From the NCBI GenBank assembly GCA_045645805.1, contig JAZRJL010000083.1, forward strand, positions 13,979 through 77,978: DNA of 64,000 nucleotides. The letters are read 5' to 3'. Origin of the DNA: SIG440 sp045645805 (GTDB lineage: Bacteria > Bacillota > Clostridia > Monoglobales > Monoglobaceae). The notes beneath the pieces are model-generated. The model was not told the DNA's origin. It worked only from the letters and a program-made list of their open reading frames with translations, and searched no databases. Shown in pieces: positions 33,767-41,385 of this stretch. Position 1 is the stretch's first letter, and each line of letters opens with the position of its first letter. The position numbers and the translations under genes are program-made.

Positions 33767-34300
33767 TTAATTTGCTACCTTAACCATCGCAAAGCGAATT
33801 ACCTTGCCCTTGCAGGTAAAGCCTGACATAAGCTCGTCTGACACTGTATTTTCACCAAAGTCCTCGTTTTCCTCATGCATTACTGCGTTGTGAAGCTCGG
33901 GGTCAAAGACTTCGCCCACAGTTTTGATTTTTTCAACCCCGAGAGCCGTAAGTACGTCGTCAAGCTGTTTTAAAATCATTGTTACGCCCTCAAGCATACT
34001 GCTGTCATCTGCATCTGCTGCGGAAATCGCACGCTCAAGATTGTCCTTTACGGGCAGAACCTTTTCAACCGTGTCACAAACCGCCATTAGATAAAGGTCC
34101 TCACGTTCCTTTGCTGTACGCTTTTTGAAGTTGTCAAACTCAGCTGCGTGACGAATCATTTTGTCCTTAAGGCTTTCAACCTCCAGCTTTAATGCATCTG
34201 TTTCAGAAATCTCCTCGGTTGCCGCGGTTTCCACTGTTTCTTCAACAGCCTCGGTAGTTTTGGGGGTTTCCTCCGCAGTTATTTTTTCTTCTTCTGCCAT
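33767..34300 (-). CDS. grpE: Nucleotide exchange factor GrpE
   Basis: The exchange factor of DnaK. The 177-residue protein has an acidic N-terminus (about 1-40), the long dimerising helix (LKLEVESLKDKMIRHAAEFDNFKKRTAKE) and the C-terminal beta domain (GEVFDPELHNAVMHEENEDFGENTV). It starts 2 bases after the hrcA stop and is co-transcribed. Confidence 0.95.
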   Translation of the reverse strand: MAEEEKITAEETPKTTEAVEETVETAATEEISETDALKLEVESLKDKMIRHAAEFDNFKKRTAKEREDLYLMAVCDTVEKVLPVKDNLERAISAADADDSSMLEGVTMILKQLDDVLTALGVEKIKTVGEVFDPELHNAVMHEENEDFGENTVSDELMSGFTCKGKVIRFAMVKVAN

Positions 34301-34302
34301 TT

Positions 34303-35379
34303 CTATTCATCTCCTTTGCCTATCATTAATTGAGGTCGCTCTTTTCCGCCAAAATTCTTACTCAGCACATCACTAAGCTGCTGTGTAAAAAATTCAAGTG
34401 CGGAAATTATTTTTGAATAGTTCATTCTTGCAGGGCCTAAAACCCCAAGAACGCCCATAATTTTATCAGATACACGATAAGGTGCAAGCACCACGCTGTT
34501 GTTTTTTAGTTCTGGAATGGGAATTTCATCACCGATAAGAACCTTTACCTGACCCGACGGAACAGCCTCGGCAATCACCTTTGACAGATTTTCGGTATTT
34601 TCAACCGCCTCAAACAGCTCCTTGACCTTGTCAACGCTGCCGTATTCGGGAAATCTAAAGATGCTTGAAAGTCCGTCAACAAAAATCTGCTTTGCATCAA
34701 TCTCCATAACCGCCTCGTGGACCATTTCCATCACCGAGGCAAGAATTTCAAAGTTTTTGCCGATAACCGACTGAATTTCCATTATGTTTGAAAGATTGAT
34801 TTCCGAAACGGTAAGTCCCGAAAGGTTTTCGTTAAGAATTTTGCTGAGCTGGTCGGCAAAATCATCGGAAATTTCGGTTTTAAGGTTTAAAATCTTGTTT
34901 TTGATTATTCCCGATTTGTCCGACACAATAAGCATTGCCTTTTCAGCATCAATTTTTACAACCTTAATGTTTTTAACAACACCAAGCTCGGTACCGGGAA
35001 GCATACCAATTACCGGAAGTCCCGTAATCCCCGAAAAAGCCGCCGCAACGTCACGGACTATCGACTCAAGCTCCTGCTTTTTTTGTGTTGCAACCTGCTT
35101 GATTTCGGCAATTTCAGCCGCGGTCATTTCGTATTTTTCCATCAGTGAATCAACATAAAGTCTGTATCCGCCCGTTGACGGGACACGCCCTGCCGAGGTA
35201 TGAGGCTGAATAAGAAGTCCCATTTCCTCCAAATCACCCATCTCATTGCGGATTGTCGCCGCACTGAGGTTAAGCTCGGGCTTTTTTGAAATGCTTCGTG
35301 AACCGACAGGCTCGGCGGTGTTGATGTAATCCTCAACAATTGCCTGAAGAATCATACGTTTTCTGTCGTCTAATGCCAT
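34303..35379 (-). CDS. hrcA: Heat-inducible transcription repressor HrcA
   Basis: Represses the operon by binding CIRCE. The 358-residue protein has an N-terminal winged helix (LDDRKRMILQAIVEDYINTAEPVGSRSI, then LNLSAATIRNEMGDLEEMG), a GAF-like domain and a dimerisation domain. The ATG at 35379 is 7 bases after GGAGGTGG; the longer frame to 35412 is discarded. It is first in the operon and therefore autoregulated through the CIRCE at 35426-35452. Confidence 0.96.
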   Translation of the reverse strand: MALDDRKRMILQAIVEDYINTAEPVGSRSISKKPELNLSAATIRNEMGDLEEMGLLIQPHTSAGRVPSTGGYRLYVDSLMEKYEMTAAEIAEIKQVATQKKQELESIVRDVAAAFSGITGLPVIGMLPGTELGVVKNIKVVKIDAEKAMLIVSDKSGIIKNKILNLKTEISDDFADQLSKILNENLSGLTVSEINLSNIMEIQSVIGKNFEILASVMEMVHEAVMEIDAKQIFVDGLSSIFRFPEYGSVDKVKELFEAVENTENLSKVIAEAVPSGQVKVLIGDEIPIPELKNNSVVLAPYRVSDKIMGVLGVLGPARMNYSKIISALEFFTQQLSDVLSKNFGGKERPQLMIGKGDE

Positions 35380-35425
35380 TTTGTGCCACCTCCAATTTCG
35401 GTGAACCGACATTTTTTAGATTTTG

Positions 35426-35452
35426 TTAGCACTCATCTCGATAGAGTGCTAA
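35426..35452. promoter_or_regulatory. CIRCE operator
   Basis: TTAGCACTC-N9-GAGTGCTAA, an exact match to the HrcA-binding consensus, 47 bases upstream of the hrcA ATG and just downstream of its promoter. Confidence 0.98.
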
Positions 35453-35463
35453 TCATTAATGCT

Positions 35464-35492
35464 AATATAGCACTTCTTGCAGTATTTGTCAA
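35464..35492 (-). promoter_or_regulatory. Sigma-A promoter of the hrcA operon
   Basis: Minus-strand TTGACA (35487-35492), 17-base spacer, TATATT (35464-35469); the start site falls beside the CIRCE. Confidence 0.9.
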
Positions 35493-35641
35493 GAGTTTTG
35501 GCGGATTTTTCTTTTAATTTTGAAAAGTTGTCCGGAATTTATATAATTTATTTATGTAGTAAACGCCCAACCTTATAGAATGCGGCAGAAGCAAGCCCCT
35601 GCCCTACAATAATTACGCATTGTTTTCAAATCGTAGGGGTA

Positions 35642-35940
35642 GGGGATAAGAAAAATGATGCAGAACGAACAAACGCCATCCCGAAGGTGTACTTTTCGTC
35701 GCAATTTCTATCGTTTTGTTCGCAGTTGAAAATTTCTACTGCTCACATACTCTTGAATTGCTCCTCTTCCCCAAAAAGGTCTCCTTTTTGGGGAGAAAGG
35801 AAAAACCGTCTGTCAAGCGATGGTTTTCCTTTAAGGAAAACCGAGAAAAAAGACGTGTTTTGACGCGTACGAGAGGTGGCGTTTGTTTGTAGCAAAAAGG
35901 TATATGTACCTTTTGCGGTCTGGACATTTTTTACATTCCC
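35642..35940 (-). repeat. Family A three-way-junction element, copy A6 with expanded P3 tip
   Basis: Outer stem GGGGATAAGAAAAATG with CATTTTTTACATTCCC; P3 base AAACGCCAT/GTGGCGTTT with CCCGAAGG...CGAGAGG. The P3 tip is enlarged by about 150 bases that hold further hairpins (CCCCAAAAAGG/CCTTTTTGGGG, GGTTTTCCTTTAAGGAAAACC). P2 is reduced to AGCAAAAAGGTA/TACCTTTTGC. Ends 7 bases before the serS stop. The 35500-35641 stretch holds only family E-like debris (CAAGCCCCTGCCCTAC). Confidence 0.75.
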
Positions 35941-35947
35941 GTTACTT

Positions 35948-37228
35948 TTATTCGGGCAAAATTACTTCTTTTCCGCCCATATATGGTCTCAAAATTTCAG
36001 GAACGGTAACCGAGCCGTCTGCATTCTGGTAATTTTCAAGGATTGCTGCAACTGTTCTGCCGATTGCAACACCTGAGCCGTTAAGGGTATGAACAAGCTG
36101 TGCCTTTTCCTTTATAGAATTCTTAAACTTGATATTTGCACGTCTTGCCTGGAAGTCCTCAAAGTTCGAACATGAAGAAATCTCAACAAATCGATTGTAG
36201 CTGGGCATCCAAACCTCGATATCGTACTTCATTGCAGCGGTAAAGCCAAGGTCACCGATACAGATTTTAACAACACGATAAGGAAGCTGCAAAAGCTTAA
36301 GCACAGATTCTGCATCTGCAACTAATTTTTCAAGCTCTTCATATGAATCCTCGGGTTTTGTAAACTTTACAAGCTCAACCTTGTTGAACTGATGCTGACG
36401 GATAAGACCGCGGGTATCTCTGCCCGCACTTCCTGCCTCTGCACGGAAGCAAGCGGTGTACGCACAATACTTAAGGGGCAGCTTGTCACCCTCTAAAATC
36501 TCGTCTCGATGCATATTGGTAACAGGAACTTCAGCTGTTGGAACCATAAAGTAGTCAGTGTTTGCGACCTTGAAAGCATCCTCCTCAAACTTAGGAAGCT
36601 GACCTGTGCCAACCATACTGTTTCTGTGAACCATAAACGGAGGGAAGATTTCGGTATAACCGTTCTGATTGGTGTGCGTATCAAGATAGAAGTTGATAAC
36701 CGCACGTTCAAGCTGAGCACCTGCACCCTTGTATACGGTAAATCTTGTACCCGTAATCTTTGCAGCAGTTGCAGCATCCAAAATTCCCAAATCTTCGCCC
36801 AAATCCCAGTGTGCCTTAGGCTCAAAATCAAACTCGGTAGGCTGCATAAAGCGTCTTACCTCAATATTATCCTCGTCGGTGTCGCCCTCAGGAACTGTGG
36901 GGTTTGCAATATTGGGGATTGTATACATAATTGTTTCAATCTGCTCGTCAATAGTACGAACCTTTTCATCAAGAGCCTTGATGTCGTCTGAAAGGACCTT
37001 CATTTCAGCAAAGATTTCGGTTGTGTCCTTGCCCTCTTTCTTAAGTGCAGGAATCTGCTTTGAAACCTCGTTCTGACGGCTTTTCATCTGTTCAACTTCA
37101 AACAAAGCCTCACGACGCTGCTTATCAAGGGCAAGAAGTCCGTCAACGTCAATACGGTCTTCCTTTCTGCGTTTAAGTGCTTCAATAAGCTTTTCGGGTT
37201 CGTTTCTCAAAATTTTAATATCAATCAT
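35948..37228 (-). CDS. serS: Seryl-tRNA synthetase
   Basis: A class II synthetase of 426 residues. The N-terminal antiparallel coiled-coil arm (about 30-100), motif 2 (TACFRAEAGSAGRDTRGLIRQHQFNKVELVKF) and motif 3 (NGSGVAIGRTVAAILENYQ) are all present. It is the last gene of a parA-parB-orf-serS string with short gaps, so no separate T-box leader is present. Confidence 0.97.
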   Translation of the reverse strand: MIDIKILRNEPEKLIEALKRRKEDRIDVDGLLALDKQRREALFEVEQMKSRQNEVSKQIPALKKEGKDTTEIFAEMKVLSDDIKALDEKVRTIDEQIETIMYTIPNIANPTVPEGDTDEDNIEVRRFMQPTEFDFEPKAHWDLGEDLGILDAATAAKITGTRFTVYKGAGAQLERAVINFYLDTHTNQNGYTEIFPPFMVHRNSMVGTGQLPKFEEDAFKVANTDYFMVPTAEVPVTNMHRDEILEGDKLPLKYCAYTACFRAEAGSAGRDTRGLIRQHQFNKVELVKFTKPEDSYEELEKLVADAESVLKLLQLPYRVVKICIGDLGFTAAMKYDIEVWMPSYNRFVEISSCSNFEDFQARRANIKFKNSIKEKAQLVHTLNGSGVAIGRTVAAILENYQNADGSVTVPEILRPYMGGKEVILPE

Positions 37229-37259
37229 TCTTTTATCTCCTGTCTGTAATTTTTATAAT

Positions 37260-37766
37260 TTACTTTTTCAAAAGCTCGCCAAGCAGTTCAAAATAAGCAA
37301 GGGTACTGTCGTCAAAGCCAATAGGCTCAATTTTTTCATAAGCCTTTTTTGCCGAGCTTAAATCTCCTGTCTTATACATCTCAAAGATATCCTTCATATC
37401 CGAAAGTGCCTGCTGGGATGTAACCAAATCAGATTCAAGTCCCGAATTTTTTTCAAGCTGTTTTTTAAGCTCAAGATTTTCGTTTGTAAGATTTACAAGC
37501 TTTTCTTCAAGAACATCAATTTGTTTTTGTGTTGCAAGAATAGATTGCTCATATTCGTTCTCATATCCTTCAAGACGATTTTCTGAAAGACACGCCATCA
37601 AAACAATAATGAAAACACAAACAACCATCACAACAGCATACCCAAATAATTTTTTGTAATTTTTCTTCAAAAATCTCACCTCTTGTCTTGTTGCCAAAAT
37701 TTTGCCCCTTAAATCCATTTTGTCCGTTTTTAATGTCTTATTATTACTCGTTTCGAGTTTCTGCAT
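37260..37766 (-). CDS. Membrane-anchored coiled-coil protein of unknown function
   Basis: Not recognised as a named family. The 168-residue product has a basic N-terminus, one hydrophobic segment (about 42-60), a coiled coil (about 72-110, ATQKQIDVLEEKLVNLTNENLELKKQLE) and a C-terminal helical tail. The topology is that of a single-pass protein with an outward coiled coil, reminiscent of division or tetratricopeptide-like accessory proteins. No good ribosome site precedes the first ATG, and an internal start at 37718 (MDLRGKIL) is possible. It lies between parB and serS. Confidence 0.6.
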   Translation of the reverse strand: MQKLETSNNKTLKTDKMDLRGKILATRQEVRFLKKNYKKLFGYAVVMVVCVFIIVLMACLSENRLEGYENEYEQSILATQKQIDVLEEKLVNLTNENLELKKQLEKNSGLESDLVTSQQALSDMKDIFEMYKTGDLSSAKKAYEKIEPIGFDDSTLAYFELLGELLKK

Positions 37767-37810
37767 TTAAGGCTATGTTTTTTAGGTCACTTTTTTGACA
37801 TTATTTTACA

Positions 37811-38725
37811 TTATTTGAATTTTTTGAGAATATTTTCCAAGTCAGAATTATTGTAATATTCAATCTCAATTTTGCCACGTTTTTTCCCGTATTTTATTGT
37901 AACCTTGGTTTCAAGCTTTGATGAAAGGTCAGCGGCAAGATTTTTGAAATAGTTTTCAATATTTTTATCTGCTGATTTTTTTGCAGGTTTGTCCTTTGAT
38001 TTTTTGTTCAAAAGATTAACCGCATTTTCAGTCTGCCGAACATTAAGATTTTCCTTAATTATTTTTTCAGCAAGGGCAATTCTGTCCGATTCATTTTCAA
38101 GAGCAAGTAATGCACGGGCATGACCCTGAGAAAGCTGACCTGACGTAACCATCTTTTTAATTTCTGCCGACAAGTTGTTAAGTCGCATTGAATTTGCAAT
38201 GGCACTGCGGCTTTTGCCTATTCTCTGTGCAACCTCTTCCTGGGTAAGAGCAAAGGTTTCCATCAATTTTTGATAGCCCTCGGCTTCTTCAATGGGGTTT
38301 AAGTCCTCTCTCTGAAGATTTTCAATCAGAGCAAGCTCCATTATTTCTTTTTCGGTATATTCACCAAGTATACAGGGAATTTCCTTTAATCCTGCAAGCT
38401 TTGCTGCTCGCCAGCGACGTTCGCCGGCAATAATTGTATACATTCCAGAATTTTCTTTTTTCACAAGCACCGGCTGAATAAGTCCGTGCTCCTTGATTGA
38501 TAAAGCAAGGGCTTCAAGCTTGTCCTTGTCAAAGGTTTTTCGCGGCTGCTTTGGGTTTGGCTCGATATCACGAATTTTAAGTCGCAAAACACCGTTTTCA
38601 GCATCGCTTTTTTCACTTTCTTCTTTTGCAAAAGCCTTTACAGGAACAGTTTCAACATTGTCAAAAAATGCTCCCAAGCCTCTGCCAAGACCCTTTGACG
38701 TTTTAGCTTTTGTTTTTTCTGCCAT
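37811..38725 (-). CDS. parB: Chromosome-partitioning protein ParB (Spo0J)
   Basis: Binds parS, slides as a CTP-dependent clamp and loads SMC. The 304-residue protein has a short ParA-contacting N-terminus, the CTP-binding ParB/Srx domain (RDIEPNPKQPRKTF, GERRWRAAK, ENLQREDLNPIEEAEGY), the helix-turn-helix (TQEEVAQRIGKSRSAIANSMRLNNL) and a basic C-terminal dimerisation domain. It follows parA after 85 bases that include a family E palindrome. Two perfect parS sites lie upstream of parA. Confidence 0.96.
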   Translation of the reverse strand: MAEKTKAKTSKGLGRGLGAFFDNVETVPVKAFAKEESEKSDAENGVLRLKIRDIEPNPKQPRKTFDKDKLEALALSIKEHGLIQPVLVKKENSGMYTIIAGERRWRAAKLAGLKEIPCILGEYTEKEIMELALIENLQREDLNPIEEAEGYQKLMETFALTQEEVAQRIGKSRSAIANSMRLNNLSAEIKKMVTSGQLSQGHARALLALENESDRIALAEKIIKENLNVRQTENAVNLLNKKSKDKPAKKSADKNIENYFKNLAADLSSKLETKVTIKYGKKRGKIEIEYYNNSDLENILKKFK

Positions 38726-38772
38726 ATATATCTCCTTTCAGTATGTTTTTTAAATTACAAAATATGTATATA

Positions 38773-38800
38773 ACGGGACGTCCGGGAGGCCGTCCCCTAC
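38773..38800. repeat. Family E palindrome between parA and parB
   Basis: ACGGGACG...CGTCCCCTAC. Confidence 0.7.
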
Positions 38801-38810
38801 AATATAATAT

Positions 38811-39575
38811 TTAACTGTTCCGTTTTATAACCTCATCCGCAAGGTCATTATAACATTCCGCACCTCTTGAGTTTTTGTCATATTCGATTATTGGCTGACC
38901 AAAGCTTGGCGCTTCGGAAAGTCGTACATTTCGGGGAATTATGGTCGCAAAAACCTTGTCACGAAAGAATTTTTTAACCTCATCAACAACCTGAATTGAA
39001 AGATTTGTTCTTGCATCAAACATTGTAAGAAGAATTCCCTCAAGAACAATTTCAGGGTTAAGCGCCTTTTTAACCATCTTTATTGTATTGGTAAGCTGAC
39101 TCAGTCCTTCAAGAGCATAGTACTCGCACTGAATAGGAACAAGTACTGAGTCAGTTGCCGCAAAGGAATTAAGTGTAATAAGTCCCAATGACGGCGGACA
39201 ATCAATAAATATAAAATCAAAATCATCTTTAATTTCTGAAATTGCTTCTTTTAAAACATATTCGCGGTTCGGCTTTGGAACAAGCTCAAGCTCTGCTCCG
39301 GCAAGATTGATATTTGCAGGACAAATCCACAAATTTTCAAATTCGGTTTTTATAATGACGTCCCTCATTGGAGTATCATTTATAATACAGTCATAAACCG
39401 ATTGCGAAACTCCCCGAGGGTCAACGCCAAGACCGCTTGTTGTATTTCCCTGAGGGTCAATATCAATCAAAAGAGTTTTCTTCCCCTTTTTTCCCAGGCA
39501 GGCACTAAGGTTCACAGCCGTTGTGGTTTTACCCACACCGCCCTTTTGGTTTGCAATAGCAATTACTTTTCCCAT
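38811..39575 (-). CDS. parA: Chromosome-partitioning ATPase ParA (Soj)
   Basis: A Walker-type ATPase that works with ParB in origin segregation and initiation control. The 254-residue protein has the deviant Walker A motif KGGVGKTTTAVN, IDIDPQGNTTSG, the DFIFIDCPPSLG Walker B and the C-terminal DNA-binding basic residues. The ATG at 39575 follows AAAGG by 7 bases; the extension to 39593 is not supported. Confidence 0.96.
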   Translation of the reverse strand: MGKVIAIANQKGGVGKTTTAVNLSACLGKKGKKTLLIDIDPQGNTTSGLGVDPRGVSQSVYDCIINDTPMRDVIIKTEFENLWICPANINLAGAELELVPKPNREYVLKEAISEIKDDFDFIFIDCPPSLGLITLNSFAATDSVLVPIQCEYYALEGLSQLTNTIKMVKKALNPEIVLEGILLTMFDARTNLSIQVVDEVKKFFRDKVFATIIPRNVRLSEAPSFGQPIIEYDKNSRGAECYNDLADEVIKRNS

Positions 39576-39690
39576 TATGTTGCCTTTCTCCATTTAGGTT
39601 TTATTCTTAAAATACATTTTACCACTATTTAAAAGAAATTTCAATATAAAAATAGATATTTAATCAAATTGTAAAGGGTTTTCCAATTGC

Positions 39691-39812
39691 ATATCGCACA
39701 AAATATAATTTTGTGCGAAGGAGCAGAGGCACCGAAGTATAATAGAGGCATTTGTCAAACAGCAAATGCCTCTCAAAACAAAGGTTGCCTCTGCGATGTT
39801 TCACGTGAAACA
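39691..39812. other. Structured parS module 1
   Basis: Three nested stems precede the parS: CGCACAAAAT/ATTTTGTGCG (39695-39717), GCAGAGGCA/TGCCTCTGC (39723-39731 with 39786-39794) and, inside it, AGAGGCATTTG/CAAATGCCTCT (39744-39773). CACCGAAGTA and GCGATG are shared with module 2. Confidence 0.75.
39797..39812. promoter_or_regulatory. parS site 1
   Basis: TGTTTCACGTGAAACA, a perfect 16-base parS. Confidence 0.98.
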
Positions 39813-39840
39813 ACGACCCCCGAAGACAGACAATAAAATA

Positions 39841-39959
39841 TCGGACAAAATTTTATTTTGTCCGAAAGAGCAGACACACCGAAGTAAAATAACAGCCTTT
39901 GCTTTTTTGCTAAGGCTGTTTAAAACGCAGATTGTGTCTGCGATGTTTCACGTGAAACA
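39841..39959. other. Structured parS module 2
   Basis: Same layout as module 1 with compensatory changes: CGGACAAAAT/ATTTTGTCCG (39842-39864), GCAGACACA/TGTGTCTGC (39870-39878 with 39933-39941) and AACAGCCTT/AAGGCTGTT (39891-39920), then parS. Confidence 0.75.
39944..39959. promoter_or_regulatory. parS site 2
   Basis: A second perfect TGTTTCACGTGAAACA, 147 bases from the first. Confidence 0.98.
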
Positions 39960-39963
39960 AAAA

Positions 39964-39986
39964 GGGCGGTTATTAACCGCCCCTAC
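39964..39986. repeat. Family E palindrome beside parS 2
   Basis: GGGCGGTTATTAACCGCCCC followed by TAC. Confidence 0.75.
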
Positions 39987-39995
39987 ATTTTAAAT

Positions 39996-41342
39996 TCACT
40001 GTACTTTTTCGGCAACGAGATTTCTTATCCACCGCTTGCTCTTAAAATGATAAATCGAAAGTATAACCTTTACAATCTCCTCAATCATAAGTGCCATATA
40101 AATCTGAGTTATTGACAGTTTAAGCACAAGACCCGCAATGCATACACAAGGCACACCAATCAGCCACACCGAGCATATATCTATAAGTGCTGCATTTTTG
40201 GTATCACCACCGTTTCGGAAAATACCAACTATAAACAAGAAAGTCAAGGCCTTTATATTCATAAGTATCGCCATCAAAAAAAGCACGTTCAGTACATCTG
40301 CCTGAAGAGCAGGGTCAACCTTGTACGGAATAAGAACAATCGGTCTTACTAGTACAAATAAAGCAGACACCGCAAGGGAGAAGATTGCATTCATTACGGC
40401 AAGACGTTTTCCCATATCATATGCCTTATCATATTCGCCGCCGCCTACCAGCTTGCCTATCATAATTCCTGCTGCATTACCGCCGCCATGGAAAAACACA
40501 AGCAAAAGTCTTTCAACGTTTGACACAATTACCATTATAACAGTTGCCTCGGTACTGATTTGCGAAAATACCCACGAATACATTGTTGTACCAAGTGCCC
40601 AGGCACCCTCGTTAATCACAACAGGAAGTGCCGCCTTAAAGTATCCGCCAACCATATCACGGGGAACAGCAAAAAGGTTCTTTATTGAGCTTGCCTGAAT
40701 ATACTTTTTTCCATACACTGTGAAAAGAATAATTGAAAGCTCGGTTGCTCTTGCAATAATAGTCGCATATGCTGCACCCTCAACACCCATGGCAGGTATA
40801 GCACCAAACCCAAAAATAAACAGCTGATTAAACACCAGATTTACCACAAGTCCCACAGCACGGGACACAAAGGACAAATTTGCTTTTTCACTACAGCAAA
40901 GGCTTATGTCATAAGCTGATGTAAGACCCGAAAACACATAAGATATACAAGCAATCCTTAAATACTTTGCACCATATTCAACCACAAGGGGGTCCTTGCG
41001 AAAAATCCGGATTATGGTTTCAGGCGAGACAATGGCAGGCGTAACAAATATTGCCGTTACTCCAAATATAAGAAGAATATTCAGTCCCAAAACCTTTCGC
41101 ATACGGTCAAAGTTTCTTGCACCCCAGTACTGAGAGGCAAAAACCCCCGCACCTCCGCACACACCAAATGAGAACACCGCAAAAAGAAAAAACCATTGAT
41201 TTGCAATCCCCACAGCCGCAATGACCTCTTCGCCAAAGCCGCCAAGCATAACGCTGTCTAATAGATTTATAAACGCCGCTATCAGCTCCTTAAGAGCCAT
41301 AGGTATCATAAGCCAGAAAAAGCTTTTATATATGGAATTCAC
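39996..41342 (-). CDS. MATE family efflux transporter
   Basis: A 448-residue, 12-helix multidrug/toxin extrusion protein of the NorM/DinF superfamily, expected to use a Na+ or H+ gradient. Two homologous six-helix halves are visible, with the family-type GFGEEVIAAVGIANQWFF in the first loop and the FFHGGGNAAGIMIGKLVG segment in the second half. The start is GTG 41342 after AAGGAGAG. The substrate cannot be told. Confidence 0.9.
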   Translation of the reverse strand: MNSIYKSFFWLMIPMALKELIAAFINLLDSVMLGGFGEEVIAAVGIANQWFFLFAVFSFGVCGGAGVFASQYWGARNFDRMRKVLGLNILLIFGVTAIFVTPAIVSPETIIRIFRKDPLVVEYGAKYLRIACISYVFSGLTSAYDISLCCSEKANLSFVSRAVGLVVNLVFNQLFIFGFGAIPAMGVEGAAYATIIARATELSIILFTVYGKKYIQASSIKNLFAVPRDMVGGYFKAALPVVINEGAWALGTTMYSWVFSQISTEATVIMVIVSNVERLLLVFFHGGGNAAGIMIGKLVGGGEYDKAYDMGKRLAVMNAIFSLAVSALFVLVRPIVLIPYKVDPALQADVLNVLFLMAILMNIKALTFLFIVGIFRNGGDTKNAALIDICSVWLIGVPCVCIAGLVLKLSITQIYMALMIEEIVKVILSIYHFKSKRWIRNLVAEKVQ

Positions 41343-41385
41343 ACCGTCACTCTCCTTTTGTATTTTCCATATTTTTCCATTTATG

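Noticed and set aside
39691..39959. CRISPR array from the repeated sequence near parS
   Set aside because: Only two units, 147 bases apart, with internal stems and perfect parS sites; no spacers of uniform length and no cas genes.
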